A DNA stretch of 64,000 nt from Streptococcus sp. CF8_St5-11 (GTDB lineage: Bacteria; Bacillota; Bacilli; Lactobacillales; Streptococcaceae), in NCBI RefSeq assembly GCF_024295625.1, contig NZ_JANCOJ010000003.1:186001-250000 (forward strand), given 5' to 3'. Positions 8,693 through 17,027 of this stretch are shown piece by piece. A program made the translations under genes and the position numbers. The notes under the pieces were generated by a model, which saw nothing but the letters and a program-made list of their open reading frames with translations, was not told the origin of the DNA and did no database searches. How positions within the stretch are numbered: position 1 is the stretch's first letter; each line of letters starts with the position of its first letter.

Positions 8693-9085
8693 ATGTCACA
8701 AGCACAATATGCAGGTACTGGACGTCGTAAAAACGCTGTTGCACGCGTTCGCCTTGTTCCAGGAACTGGTAAAATCACTGTTAACAAAAAAGATGTTGAA
8801 GAGTACATCCCACACGCTGACCTTCGTCTTGTAATCAACCAACCATTCGCAGTTACTTCAACTGCAGGTTCATACGACGTTTTCGTTAACGTTGTAGGTG
8901 GTGGATACGCTGGTCAAGCAGGAGCTATCCGTCACGGTATCGCTCGTGCCCTTCTTCAAGTAGACCCAGACTTCCGCGATTCATTGAAACGCGCAGGACT
9001 TCTTACACGTGACTCACGTAAAGTTGAACGTAAGAAACCAGGCTTGAAAAAAGCTCGTAAAGCATCACAATTTAGTAAACGTTAA
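8693..9085 (+). CDS. rpsI: 30S ribosomal protein S9; its 3' end is an integration site
   Basis: A 130-residue S9, full length ([18 protein letters not shown] at the start, [14 protein letters not shown] at the end). The C-terminal KR tail reaches the decoding site of the ribosome, so this end must stay intact. Its last 51 bases (9035-9085) are repeated three more times downstream, each time with the same or nearly the same peptide, marking the gene end as an attachment site for integrative elements. rpsI is a known site for streptococcal integrative elements. The gene itself is complete and followed by a terminator. Confidence 0.98.
   Translation: MSQAQYAGTGRRKNAVARVRLVPGTGKITVNKKDVEEYIPHADLRLVINQPFAVTSTAGSYDVFVNVVGGGYAGQAGAIRHGIARALLQVDPDFRDSLKRAGLLTRDSRKVERKKPGLKKARKASQFSKR
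9035..9085 (+). repeat. att copy 1 (native rpsI 3' end)
   Basis: 51 bases from AAACCAGG to ACGTTAA, encoding [16 protein letters not shown] and the stop. It is the reference for the copies at 11707, 16959 and 20480. Confidence 0.9.
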
Positions 9086-9102
9086 AACTTATTTAAACTT
9101 AT

Positions 9103-9139
9103 TGAAAGCATTTCGTATCAAAAATACGGGATGCTTTTT
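9103..9139 (+). terminator. Intrinsic terminator after rpsI
   Basis: AAAGCATTTCGTAT, short loop, ATACGGGATGCTTT, T run. Confidence 0.85.
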
Positions 9140-9438
9140 CTGTTCACCCCAAATTTTTGTAACTAGGTGATACTTGAAATTAATACAAATTTGGTTGTTT
9201 TTGATAAATCTAAGCAACACTACATGATGAAGTGAAAGGGGATGAATCTTTGATAGTATTCACTTATTGTGAAATATGATATATTTATTAATTAGATGGA
9301 TGAATACTTCTAGAGTTAAATATAGTATAATAGGGACATACTTTTTGGTTTATTTTTGTTTGTAGTCGGATTATGAAAGAATATCCAATATTATGCGATA
9401 AGATAGAATGTTACAAAAAAGAAAGGGGATGCAATCCG

Positions 9439-10025
9439 ATGAAGAAAGACAGATTAATTGTATTGACAGATGCTGTTCTAGCAATTATTATGACCATCTT
9501 GGTTTTAGAGTTAGAAAAACCAACAACACCAAGTCTTGAAGCTTTTTGGGATTTACGGCAAAATTTCTTTGCTTGTTTTCTTTCCTTTTTCTGGTTGGGA
9601 TCGTTATGGATGGCACTAAACACATTATGGGAAAAGGTTGAGAAAATTTCCTCAGAAATTATTTGGTGGAATTTGTTTCTACTCTTGGAGCGGCAGGAGT
9701 TCTCTTTGGAGAATTTCATGCCATCCAAGATACCAGTCTGAATGATGTGGTGGACCGGATCTATATAAATGTCAAGGATTTACCGTTTCAGTCCTTGGGA
9801 GCTTTAGCTAATATCCTGTCTGATATTAAGAAGGGACTGATTCAAGACAGTCATATCTGGTCTTTCTTCCAGTCATTTTTCAAACAATATCAGTTGATAA
9901 TCAGCTTAAATCAGATCTATCAGTTTGTCTATCTTTCTCTGATGGAGATCATGTCCTATCTTCACTTTGATTATTGGAAAAAAACGGCTCGGTCAGGAGC
10001 TAGTATGAATAAGGAGAACAAATGA
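9439..10025 (+). pseudogene. Broken TMEM175 (DUF1211)-like K+ channel gene joined to an unknown C-terminal fragment
   Basis: From ATG 9439 (ribosome site AAAGGGG) the protein reads MKKDRLIVLTDAVLAIIMT..LELEKP, the DUF1211 first-helix signature in which an F-S/T-D motif is usual (here L-T-D). It runs through two more hydrophobic helices to WWNLFLLL and stops at 9741, about 100 residues against the normal 180-210. A second frame (about 9663-10025) continues with FVSTLGAAGVLFGEF and a helical tail ending SGASMNKENK. The switch near 9665-9690 is either a frameshift or a deletion junction between two genes; the second part has no DUF1211 features that I can recognise. Its stop overlaps the K+ channel start. 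Confidence 0.55.
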
Positions 10026-10345
10026 AACGTTTAAAAATGTTATGGCATATTATGCAGGTTACGGGTTTTACTCGGTTTGCTCTGAGTTTTGTGACCTTTG
10101 TTTTTGGGTCAGGAGGCGTGCTTTTCCTAGTTGAACCTGCTATCACAAATTACGGAGACGGTCTTTGGTATGCTTTTGTGACTTCGACGACTGTCGGCTA
10201 CGGGGATCTCCTAGCTGTGACCTTGATTGGAAGGATTACCAGTGTCTTCTTGACGATTTATGGGCTCATATTTTTTGGCTGTTTATCAGCTGTTATTTTT
10301 AATTATTATACCAATTTAAATAAGGAAAGAGGAGAGGACAAATGA
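10022..10345 (+). CDS. Two-helix potassium channel (Ion_trans_2)
   Basis: A 107-residue minimal channel. Helix 1 is about 16-38 (FALSFVTFVFGSGGVLFLV), then the pore helix and the K+ selectivity filter TTVGYGDL at about 57-64, and helix 2 is about 68-95. There is no RCK or other ligand domain, so gating must come from elsewhere. It overlaps the preceding fragment and the following DUF389 gene by 4 bases each, so all three were made as one operon. Confidence 0.85.
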   Translation: MKRLKMLWHIMQVTGFTRFALSFVTFVFGSGGVLFLVEPAITNYGDGLWYAFVTSTTVGYGDLLAVTLIGRITSVFLTIYGLIFFGCLSAVIFNYYTNLNKERGEDK

Positions 10346-11391
10346 CTGCCAATTATTCAACACGGGAATACCGTGAGAAATTATACGATGACCTTCATGT
10401 TCGATTGAGAGATACAGCGATTTTGATGTGTGCAATTTTTATTGCCTCTATCGGACTAAATATGAATTCAACAGCTGTCATTATAGGAGCCATGTTGATT
10501 TCACCTCTCATGACACCGATTGTTGGACTGGGATTCGGTTTAGCTATTTTTGATACGCGTTTAATCAAGCAATCTCTAGAGGTTTTATTGACTCAAGTGT
10601 TGGTCAGTTTGCTTGTCTCGACTCTGTATTTCTGGATTTCTCCCTTGTCTTATGCAAGTAGCGAGTTGATTGCACGAACCTCTCCAACCATTTGGGATGT
10701 CCTCATTGCTATTGCTGGTGGGATTGCTGGTGTGATCGGTTCAAGGAAAAAAGAAGCAAACAATATCGTGCCAGGAGTAGCCATTGCTACAGCTCTGATG
10801 CCGCCTATCTGTACTGCTGGCTATGGTTTAGCTAATGGGAATGTACGATTTTTATTGGGGGCTCTCTATCTTTTCTTGATCAACTGTGTCTTTATCATGC
10901 TAGCCAACATTGTTGGAACAAGAATTTTGATGAGAAAATCTCCTTTAACTTCATTTAAAGAGCTGAGCATTAAAATGAGAATTGGCTTGATATCTTTGAT
11001 TGTATTGTTGATTCTTCCAGCTAGCTATTCGGCAGTTACTCTGACAATAGAACAAGCGCGCAAAGAAGGGATCAAACAGTTTGTAGGAAAAGAGTTCGCC
11101 AATTATACGGTTATTAATCAAGTCTACAAGTCAAGTAACAATGAATTGGTCTTGACGGTTGTTGGAGATCCGATTTCAGAAGAAGAATTAGAAACACTCC
11201 ACCAAAAACAAGCCTCTTACGGTATTCAATCTGTTCAATTGAAAGTGAATCAAGTTCAGAACTCGCCAACATTAGATAGTGAAGCGACCAAGGAATTTTA
11301 TGAAAACATTGACAAGTATATTGATCAAAAACTCTCTGAAAAAGATTCACAAAACGATCTCGTAAAAGAAAATGAAGCAGACAAGGATTGA
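10342..11391 (+). CDS. DUF389 family membrane protein
   Basis: A 349-residue protein with a DUF389 membrane core at about 25-240: DTAILMCAIFIASIGLNMNS, AVIIGAMLISPLMTPIVGLG and PGVAIATALMPPICTAGYGLA are the recognisable conserved stretches. A soluble C-terminal part follows (about 245-349), rich in Lys, Glu, Asp and Gln. The family has no settled biochemical role. Here it is translationally coupled to a K+ channel, suggesting a shared job in ion balance; that is inference. No terminator is obvious right after it. Confidence 0.8.
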   Translation: MTANYSTREYREKLYDDLHVRLRDTAILMCAIFIASIGLNMNSTAVIIGAMLISPLMTPIVGLGFGLAIFDTRLIKQSLEVLLTQVLVSLLVSTLYFWISPLSYASSELIARTSPTIWDVLIAIAGGIAGVIGSRKKEANNIVPGVAIATALMPPICTAGYGLANGNVRFLLGALYLFLINCVFIMLANIVGTRILMRKSPLTSFKELSIKMRIGLISLIVLLILPASYSAVTLTIEQARKEGIKQFVGKEFANYTVINQVYKSSNNELVLTVVGDPISEEELETLHQKQASYGIQSVQLKVNQVQNSPTLDSEATKEFYENIDKYIDQKLSEKDSQNDLVKENEADKD

Positions 11392-11706
11392 GGACAATGA
11401 ACTGAATCGGTTTTTACGCCGTGTTTTTCTTGTATCTTCCTCTTTCTTACTTATAGCAGGTTGTTTTTGCTTGAATAAGAAATAAATTAGAAGTTCTATC
11501 ATCTAAGAAAAATGATGAACAAAAAATCATTTAACTAATGGTGTGAACGTTTAGTGTTTATCAGCTCCATTCTCTGTAATTTTGGGGGTAAAATCCACAC
11601 CATTCGGATAAAATTAGTTGAATTTGATTGGAAAAAAGCTTTTATAAAAGCGGAGAAAAGTCTTGATATTACGCTGTTTTTAGTCCAACTGAAATTCATA
11701 CTTTCC
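11392..11706. other. Gene-free right end of island A
   Basis: AT-rich. A frame from about 11554 runs into att copy 2 so that its last 17 codons spell the S9 tail, but nothing upstream looks like a protein. The right-arm repeat CTTGATATTACGCTG..TACTTTCC (11663-11706) is shared with 16914-16958. Confidence 0.6.
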
Positions 11707-11757
11707 AAACCAGGCTTGAAAAAGGCCCGTAAAGCATCACAATTTAGTAAACGTTAA
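11707..11757 (+). repeat. att copy 2 (rpsI 3' end duplicate)
   Basis: 51 bases, two differences from copy 1 (AGCTCG to GGCCCG region). It encodes the same S9 C-terminal peptide and stop. Confidence 0.9.
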
Positions 11758-11906
11758 TTCGTTACTGGACAGCAGAATACAAACGAAAACACTTTGCATC
11801 TTGCAAGGTGTTTTTTTCTATGAGAACTGGCGGTGCGCAATTAGGATAGCTCTAGCGACTTTAGTCGCATAGAGATATGCTATGCACAGTTGCCTCAAGA
11901 AAACAA
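11748..11906 (+). repeat. Left-arm repeat of islands B and E, copy 1
   Basis: 159 bases nearly identical to 20674-20832. It starts in the end of att and contains a terminator (AACACTTTGCA/TGCAAGGTGTT, T run, 11788-11817) and a second hairpin CTCTA-GCGACT-TTA-GTCGC (about 11851-11875). It breaks off at 11906 where the IS256-type fragment begins. Confidence 0.8.
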
Positions 11907-12471
11907 TGCTTCTTGGTCCACCCTGTTAGACAAGCTTCAAAACCAAGGAATCCAACAGATTTCTCTTGTAGTTACAGATGGCTTTAAGGGGCTTGAGCAG
12001 ATTATCAGTCAGGCTCACCCATTAGCTAAACAACAATGTTGCTTAATTCATATTAGTCGAAATCTAGCTAGTAAAGTGAAACGAGCAGATAGAGCGGTTA
12101 TTCTGGGGCAATTTATAATGATTTATCGTGCTGAAAATTTAGAAATGGCAGGACAAGCTTTAGAGGACTTTCTCGCCGAATGGAAACCAAAGTATAGGAA
12201 AGTCATGGAAAGTCTGGAGAAGACGGATAATCTTTTAACTTTTTATCAGTTTCCCTACCAGATTTGGCACAGCATGTATTCGACAAACCTCATTGAGTCT
12301 CTTAACAAAGAAATCAAACATCAAACGAAAAAGAAGGTTCTTTTTCCTAATGAGGAGGCTCTGGAACGTTACTTAGTTACGTTGTTTGAAGATTATAATT
12401 TCAAGCAAAGTCAACGAATCCATAAAGGGTTTGGTCAATGTTCTGATACACTTGAAAGCTTATTTAATTAA
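11907..12471 (+). pseudogene. IS256 (Mutator) family transposase, C-terminal fragment
   Basis: About 187 residues of the C-terminal half of a DDE transposase that is normally about 390-400 residues. Recognisable parts are VVTDGFKGLEQII (second catalytic Asp region), the CCLIHISRNLA block (C/H..R in IS256 enzymes) and TNLIESLNKEIKHQTKKK with the catalytic Glu, followed by FPNEEAL. The N-terminal half, with the first Asp, is missing: the left edge at about 11907 is a sharp junction with the arm repeat, so the first few codons of the open frame are not transposase. Downstream, about 12472-12520, an end-like stretch TTTACACATAATTATTGACAG may be the IS right end. It is inactive. Confidence 0.8.
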
Positions 12472-12601
12472 CACTCCGTAACTCTACTTAAGTGTTTACA
12501 CATAATTATTGACAGTATCAAAAAATAAAGTATATTGTTTTCATCATAATATAATTAAATATCAGTATAGAGAATTTTATCTATATATCAGATATCAGCA
12601 A

Positions 12602-12630
12602 TTGCTTTTGCTGTCATTTTTCGCTACAAT
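12602..12630 (+). promoter_or_regulatory. Promoter of the DUF6110/P-type ATPase pair
   Basis: -35 TTGCTT (12602-12607), 17-base spacer, -10 TACAAT (12625-12630), then AAGGAGG before ATG 12652. Confidence 0.6.
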
Positions 12631-12651
12631 AGTTACAAGGAGGAAATAAAC

Positions 12652-12930
12652 ATGTTAAAAGAAGTATTAAACGTCGCAAAAGTTGCGAAAAAATCATCTC
12701 TCTTCTTAGGAGGGGTAGCATTTGGGACGCTTGGCTTGAAAGTCTTAGCAAGTAAAGAAGCTAAGAAAGGCTATTCTAAGGCCTTGGCTAAAGCTTACAA
12801 ATTGAAAGATGGACTGGATGCATCTGTTTCTGTTGTAAAACAACACGGTGATGATGTTTTACAAGACGCTAAATATTTATACGAACAGGAAAAGAAAGAA
12901 GAACAATTAGATAGCCTGACAGGTGAATAA
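12652..12930 (+). CDS. DUF6110 family small protein, partner of P-type ATPase
   Basis: A 92-residue protein with an N-terminal glycine-rich hydrophobic stretch (LFLGGVAFGTLGLKVLA, about 18-34) and a charged, Lys-rich helical remainder (DAKYLYEQEKKEEQ). That is the DUF6110 layout, and such genes commonly precede a P-type ATPase in streptococci. The stop is at 12930 and the ATPase ATG at 12932, so the pair is coupled. A single glycine-zipper helix plus a soluble tail resembles mycobacterial PacL (DUF1490) proteins, which stabilise metal-exporting P-type ATPases; that analogy is my inference. No clear metal-ligand cluster is seen in the tail. Confidence 0.75.
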   Translation: MLKEVLNVAKVAKKSSLFLGGVAFGTLGLKVLASKEAKKGYSKALAKAYKLKDGLDASVSVVKQHGDDVLQDAKYLYEQEKKEEQLDSLTGE

Positions 12931-12931
12931 T

Positions 12932-14995
12932 ATGTCTTTTAAAGTGCTACACAGAGGATATCAACATATCCGATTATCGTCCTCGTTTTCACTGACCTTG
13001 GATATTCAAGATTATCTTCGTTCCTTGGCTAAAGATGAAAAAGGGATCGACTCTATTCAGTTTTATATGGATCAGCAGCACTTTACTCTACGTATGAAAG
13101 AAGGCTTCTCTGTATTAGAAAATGCAGAGGCCTTTTTAAAAAAAATTGACAAGGGGAAAGTTTCGGACTTGATGACTCTTCCCATTCGTAGAGAAGAGAG
13201 TGCTTATTCAATTGTATCGGGTGCAGCGATTAAGCGTTTGCTGTTTCGAAGTTTTGTACCCTACCCTATTCGTTATATTTGGACTTGTTATCAGGCTTTG
13301 GGTTATGTCAAAGAAGCCTATCAAACTTTAGCGCGCAAGGAACTAACCATGGAGGTCTTGGACTGTTCGGCCATTTTGTTGTCCTTGTTTATGAACCAAT
13401 CCAAGACAGCTAGCAACATCATGTTTATGCTTGATTTGGGTAATCATCTGGATCAGTGGTCTTTAAAAAAAACAGCAACAGATTTGGAACAAAGCCTTCT
13501 TGCTAAAGAAAGTGATGTTTTCTTAGTGCGGGGAGACATGGTCATCAGCATCAAGAGTTCTGATGTTCAAGTAGGTGATGTATTAGTTGTCTCCCAAGGG
13601 AATGAAATCTTGTTTGACGGCCAAGTGGTTTCAGGATTAGGCATGGTCAATGAGAGTTCCTTGACTGGAGAGAGCTTCCCTGTTGAAAAGAAAGAGGGAG
13701 ATTCTGTATGTGCGAATACTGTTTTGGAAACAGGAGAGTTAAGAATTCGTGTGACTGATAATCAGATAAACAGTCGTATTTTGCAACTCATCAATCTGAT
13801 GAAAAAATCTGAAGAGAGTAAGAAGACAAAACAACGTCATTTTATTAGGATGGCAGACAAGGTTGTAAAATATAACTTCTTAGGTGCTGGTTTGACTTAT
13901 CTGTTAACAGGTTCGTTTTCAAAAGCCATTTCCTTTTTATTGGTGGATTTTTCATGTGCTCTAAAAATATCCACACCTGTAGCCTACCTTACGGCCATAA
14001 AGGAAGGTCTAAATCGAGAAATGGTTATTAAAGATGGTGATGTATTAGAAAAATATCTGGAAGTGGATACTTTCTTGTTTGATAAAACGGGTACCATCAC
14101 GACGAGTTATCCTTTGGTTGAAAAGGTTCTTCCTTTCGGAGATTATACTGAGAAAGATATTTTAAGAATAAGTGCATGTTTGGAGGAACATATCTATCAT
14201 CCTATTGCCAATGCAATTGTTAAACAAGCTGAAATTGAAGGCATTGAACACGAAGAAATGCATGGCAAGCTTCAGTATGTTGCAAGCAAAGGGATTAAAT
14301 CGCAAATTGATGGTCAATCGGTTGTCATTGGAAATTATGTACTAATGCAAGACGAACAGGTAAGAATTAGTTCTGAGCAGCTGGCCTTGATTGAGCAATA
14401 TAAGACTCATTACAATTTATTGTTTTTGGCTTATAAGAAAGAATTAATTGGGATGTTTTGTATCCACACTCCCTTGAGAAGCGAGGCGAAAGTTGCATTG
14501 AAAAAGCTAAAGCGCCAAGGGAAAAAACTGATTCTGGCAACTGGTGATACGTTGGCTAGAACAGAAGAGTTGGTTAAAGATCTGCCATTTGACAACGTTT
14601 ATACTGATTTAAAACCAGATGGTAAGTTTCAGTTGGTTCAGGAATTACAGAAAGCTGGCCGAACTATTTTGATGGTTGGAGACGGGTTAAACGACTCTGC
14701 TGCCTTGACGCTTGCAGATATTGGGGTTGTGATGAATGAAAGTGCTGATATTTCTAAGCAGATGAGTGATATTTTATTATTAGATAATCGTTTAGATTTC
14801 TTCGAGGAATTGAATTCTTTATCTGAATCGTTGCAGAAATTAATTCAAAGAAATATTCAAGAAACAGTTGTAATAAATGGAAGTTTAATTGGATTTGGGT
14901 TGTTAAATTGGTTAAGCCCATCTAATCTTTCGATATTGCACAATCTGACTACTTTAAGAATCGTCCTTCGTAGTCTTTCTATTAAAAGTAGGTAA
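12932..14995 (+). CDS. P1B-type heavy-metal ATPase with an unusual membrane motif
   Basis: A 687-residue cation-pumping P-type ATPase. It has TGES (245-248) in the actuator domain, phosphorylated Asp D384 in DKTGTIT, GDGLND at 583-588 and a final membrane helix pair. The transmembrane metal site, normally CPC/CPx/SPC, reads S-C342-A-L-K345-I-S-T-P here, so the proline after Cys is absent. There is no CxxC HMA domain at the N-terminus; the first 90 residues instead form a soluble domain of another sequence. The ATG at 12932 is chosen over a GTG at 12923 on spacing to the upstream stop. The metal is unknown; the neighbouring cadDX genes suggest a soft or divalent toxic metal, but that is context only. 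Confidence 0.85.
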   Translation: MSFKVLHRGYQHIRLSSSFSLTLDIQDYLRSLAKDEKGIDSIQFYMDQQHFTLRMKEGFSVLENAEAFLKKIDKGKVSDLMTLPIRREESAYSIVSGAAIKRLLFRSFVPYPIRYIWTCYQALGYVKEAYQTLARKELTMEVLDCSAILLSLFMNQSKTASNIMFMLDLGNHLDQWSLKKTATDLEQSLLAKESDVFLVRGDMVISIKSSDVQVGDVLVVSQGNEILFDGQVVSGLGMVNESSLTGESFPVEKKEGDSVCANTVLETGELRIRVTDNQINSRILQLINLMKKSEESKKTKQRHFIRMADKVVKYNFLGAGLTYLLTGSFSKAISFLLVDFSCALKISTPVAYLTAIKEGLNREMVIKDGDVLEKYLEVDTFLFDKTGTITTSYPLVEKVLPFGDYTEKDILRISACLEEHIYHPIANAIVKQAEIEGIEHEEMHGKLQYVASKGIKSQIDGQSVVIGNYVLMQDEQVRISSEQLALIEQYKTHYNLLFLAYKKELIGMFCIHTPLRSEAKVALKKLKRQGKKLILATGDTLARTEELVKDLPFDNVYTDLKPDGKFQLVQELQKAGRTILMVGDGLNDSAALTLADIGVVMNESADISKQMSDILLLDNRLDFFEELNSLSESLQKLIQRNIQETVVINGSLIGFGLLNWLSPSNLSILHNLTTLRIVLRSLSIKSR

Positions 14996-15233
14996 GAGAC
15001 CGAGAAGCTGAGGTTATAAAAACTAAAAGGAGTTGTCTCATTTGAGAATAACGGCTCTTTGTCAACTGTAGTGGGTTGATGGAAAATTATACCCTGGAGA
15101 GGACCAAATTGGTTCTCTCCTTTTAAATATTGAAAAAACCATTGGCAGTGGACATACTTTAAGACTATATATTTCTGAAACTAGTTTCACAATACAAATA
15201 TTGACATGCAATTATTAATTGGTGGATTTTAAG
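14996..15233. other. Gene-free stretch with terminator and IS-end-like sequence
   Basis: GGCTCTTTGTCAACTG..GTGGGTTGA (15052-15078) resembles an insertion-sequence end as found in streptococcal ISL3-type elements (tentative). A terminator-like hairpin GGAGAGGACC/GGTTCTCTCC with a T-rich tail is at 15094-15124. No gene is seen. Confidence 0.4.
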
Positions 15234-15262
15234 TTGACATCTACAAAGTTTAATGTTAAAAT
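15234..15262 (+). promoter_or_regulatory. Promoter of cadD-cadX
   Basis: -35 TTGACA (15234-15239), exactly 17 bases, -10 TAAAAT (15257-15262). Confidence 0.85.
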
Positions 15263-15263
15263 A

Positions 15264-15285
15264 CATTCAAAAATATATTTGAATG
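15264..15285 (+). promoter_or_regulatory. ArsR/CadC-type operator over the transcription start
   Basis: Imperfect palindrome CATTCAAA-AATATA-TTTGAATG just downstream of the -10, the form and place expected for an ArsR/SmtB metal-sensing repressor. CadX encoded 0.65 kb downstream is the likely ligand. Confidence 0.8.
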
Positions 15286-15294
15286 AGGTGTTTT

Positions 15295-15909
15295 ATGATT
15301 CAAAATATTGTTACTTCAATAATCCTGTATTCTGGGACAGCCGTAGACTTACTTATTATCCTAATGTTATTTTTTGCCAAAAGAAAAAGCAGAAAAGACA
15401 TCATTAACATCTATTTAGGACAATTTCTAGGCTCTGTTAGTCTAATATTGCTAAGTTTACTTTTTGCATTTGTCTTAAATTATATTCCTAGTAAAGAGAT
15501 TTTAGGTTTGCTCGGTTTGATTCCAATTTTCCTAGGACTCAAAGTTTTGCTTTTAGGAGATTCTGATGGAGAAGCTATTGCAAAAGATGGTTTGCGCAAA
15601 GATGATAAAAACCTGATTTTTCTAGTCGCTATGATTACTTTTGCAAGTTGTGGCGCTGACAATATTGGTGTCTTTGTCCCATATTTTACCACCTTAAATT
15701 TAGCGAATTTGATAGTGACTTTACTTACTTTTCTAGTCATGATTTATCTTTTGGTTTTTTCTGCCCAAAAATTGGCACAAGTCCCTTCTGTTGGAGAAAC
15801 TTTGGAAAAATATAGCAGATGGTTTATTGCCGTTGTCTATTTAGGATTGGGGATGTATATCCTGATTGAAAACAACAGCTTTGACATGCTGAGGGCTGTG
15901 TTCGGCTAG
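15295..15909 (+). CDS. cadD: CadD family cadmium resistance transporter
   Basis: A 204-residue membrane protein with five to six helices. Family features are an N-terminal helix with TAVDLLIILMLFF, IYLGQFLGS and the conserved ASCGADNIGVFVPYF. CadD proteins of staphylococci and streptococci give low-level cadmium (and possibly zinc) resistance by efflux. The ATG at 15295 follows GAGGTG; an upstream in-frame ATG at 15283 lies inside the operator and has no ribosome site. It forms the cadDX operon with the gene 11 bases downstream. Confidence 0.9.
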   Translation: MIQNIVTSIILYSGTAVDLLIILMLFFAKRKSRKDIINIYLGQFLGSVSLILLSLLFAFVLNYIPSKEILGLLGLIPIFLGLKVLLLGDSDGEAIAKDGLRKDDKNLIFLVAMITFASCGADNIGVFVPYFTTLNLANLIVTLLTFLVMIYLLVFSAQKLAQVPSVGETLEKYSRWFIAVVYLGLGMYILIENNSFDMLRAVFG

Positions 15910-15920
15910 GAGAAAAAATT

Positions 15921-16259
15921 ATGAAAAAAGATAGTATCTGTCAAGTGGATGTTATAAATCAACAAAATGTTATAACCGCAACGAACTACCTTGAAAAGGA
16001 AAAAGTCCAAAAATCACTTCGTATTTTATCAAAGTTTACCGATAATAAACAGATAAATATCATCTTTTATCTCCTTGCTGTTGAAGAACTCTGTGTCTGT
16101 GATATAGCCTGTTTACTAAATCTCAGTATGGCATCTGCCTCTCACCATCTTCGTAAACTAGCCAATCAAAACATCTTGGATACTAGAAGAGAGGGGAAAA
16201 TTATATATTATTTTATAAAAGATGAGGAAATCAGAGATTTTTTTAATCAACTAGGATAA
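15921..16259 (+). CDS. cadX: CadX/CadC-type ArsR family metal-sensing repressor
   Basis: A 112-residue winged-helix protein. N-terminal Cys7 (SICQVD) and the helix-3 motif ELCVCDIA supply the Cys thiolates that bind Cd/Pb/Zn in CadC proteins. The recognition helix is SMASASHHLRKLANQNIL and the wing EGKIIYYFI. It should leave the operator at 15264-15285 when metal binds. The order cadD-cadX matches the streptococcal/staphylococcal cadDX operon. Confidence 0.9.
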   Translation: MKKDSICQVDVINQQNVITATNYLEKEKVQKSLRILSKFTDNKQINIIFYLLAVEELCVCDIACLLNLSMASASHHLRKLANQNILDTRREGKIIYYFIKDEEIRDFFNQLG

Positions 16260-16304
16260 CAACTATTTTTACTACTTTTCCATGATTATATATAGGACTT
16301 ATCT

Positions 16305-16793
16305 ATGAAATTTTTTGATGAAAATTACTCACAAGAAAGACCTGCTCGTAGCAAATGTTTAAGAAAAAAGTATAATTTAAAGCAAAGCGACCTAGGTAAT
16401 GCAGGTCAAGTTAGCCAAGTTGAAAAGGGAGGAATTTGAAAGGATTTGTATCTTTTATTTTTTGTTTCATTTATGTCCTATGCTACTGGAATAGTTAGTA
16501 GTCATTTCATGAATCATACGGCACAGCTCTTTTATGGACTGATCGTTATTGTTTCAACGGTAGCAAACTGGTTTTTACATAAAGTAATTGATAAACCCAA
16601 TATAGATCAGAAAGAATTACTTGAAGCTACCGCACAATATAGAAAGTTATTGATACCTGACCTAATAATTAAAGGAGTGGGATTGATTCTATCCTTAATT
16701 CTCTATCCTCCGATTATGATGTATAGTGTTTTGATTGCGGCATTTTACATCATAACTTTAAAAACACTATCTGAAAAAAGAGTGAATAACTAA
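16305..16793 (+). pseudogene. Disrupted HTH (XRE-like) plus membrane-domain gene with in-frame stop
   Basis: ATG 16305 opens 44 codons that include LRKKYNLKQSDLG and VSQVEKG, the helix-turn-helix core of XRE regulators, but shortened. A TGA at 16437-16439 ends it. The same frame then continues with KDLYLLFFVSFMSYATG and a 115-residue membrane part with about four helices (to 16793). The shared frame and abutting positions suggest one former HTH-membrane gene interrupted by the stop; the HTH portion itself is also internally truncated. The membrane part could still be translated from TTG 16446 after GGAGG at 16429-16433, so residual function is possible. Confidence 0.5.
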
Positions 16794-16913
16794 AAAATGG
16801 TGATCAAAGTTAGGTGTATTATTTTAATGCTCACAGACCCAAACTATTCCCCTATTTATAATCTATTGATTCATATTTTATGAAATTAATCAGTAGATAT
16901 CGTCCTGAAAAGC

Positions 16914-17009
16914 CTTGATAATACGCTGTTTTTAGTCCAACTGAAACCCATACTTTCCAAACCAGGTCTTAAGAAAGCTCGTAAAGCTTCACAATTATCA
17001 AAACGTTAA
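16914..17009 (+). repeat. Right arm plus att copy 3
   Basis: Arm 16914-16958 repeats 11663-11706. att copy 3 (16959-17009) encodes [16 protein letters not shown] with nine base differences from copy 1, mostly silent (GGTCTTAAG for GGCTTGAAA, TTATCA for TTTAGT). Confidence 0.88.
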
Positions 17010-17027
17010 TCAACACGCTTATATCAA

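Larger units (their letters stand above)
9086..11757 (+). mobile_element. rpsI-integrated island A (ion-channel cargo)
   Basis: Segment between att copies 1 and 2. It carries a broken TMEM175-like gene, a two-helix K+ channel and a DUF389 membrane protein. No integrase, relaxase or transposase is present, so it is a remnant or a non-autonomous element. The last 45 bases before att copy 2 (11663-11706) recur almost exactly before att copy 3, so islands A and B share the same right end. Stretch 9140-9438 holds no gene: it is AT-rich with promoter-like TATAATAG (9326-9333). Confidence 0.75.
11758..17009 (+). mobile_element. rpsI-integrated island B (metal-resistance cargo)
   Basis: Segment between att copies 2 and 3, holding a transposase fragment, DUF6110 plus P-type ATPase, cadD-cadX, and a disrupted HTH/membrane gene. 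It shares its right end with island A and its left arm with mini-island E. No integrase is visible. Confidence 0.75.

Noticed and set aside
11554-11757. 67-codon frame ending in the S9 tail.
   Set aside because: The C-terminal part is att copy 2; the upstream part is AT-rich with no motif and a poor start. It is a product of integration, not a gene.
15201-15206. TTGACA as a possible second cad promoter.
   Set aside because: No -10 at a suitable distance; the one at 15234 has a perfect 17-base spacing.
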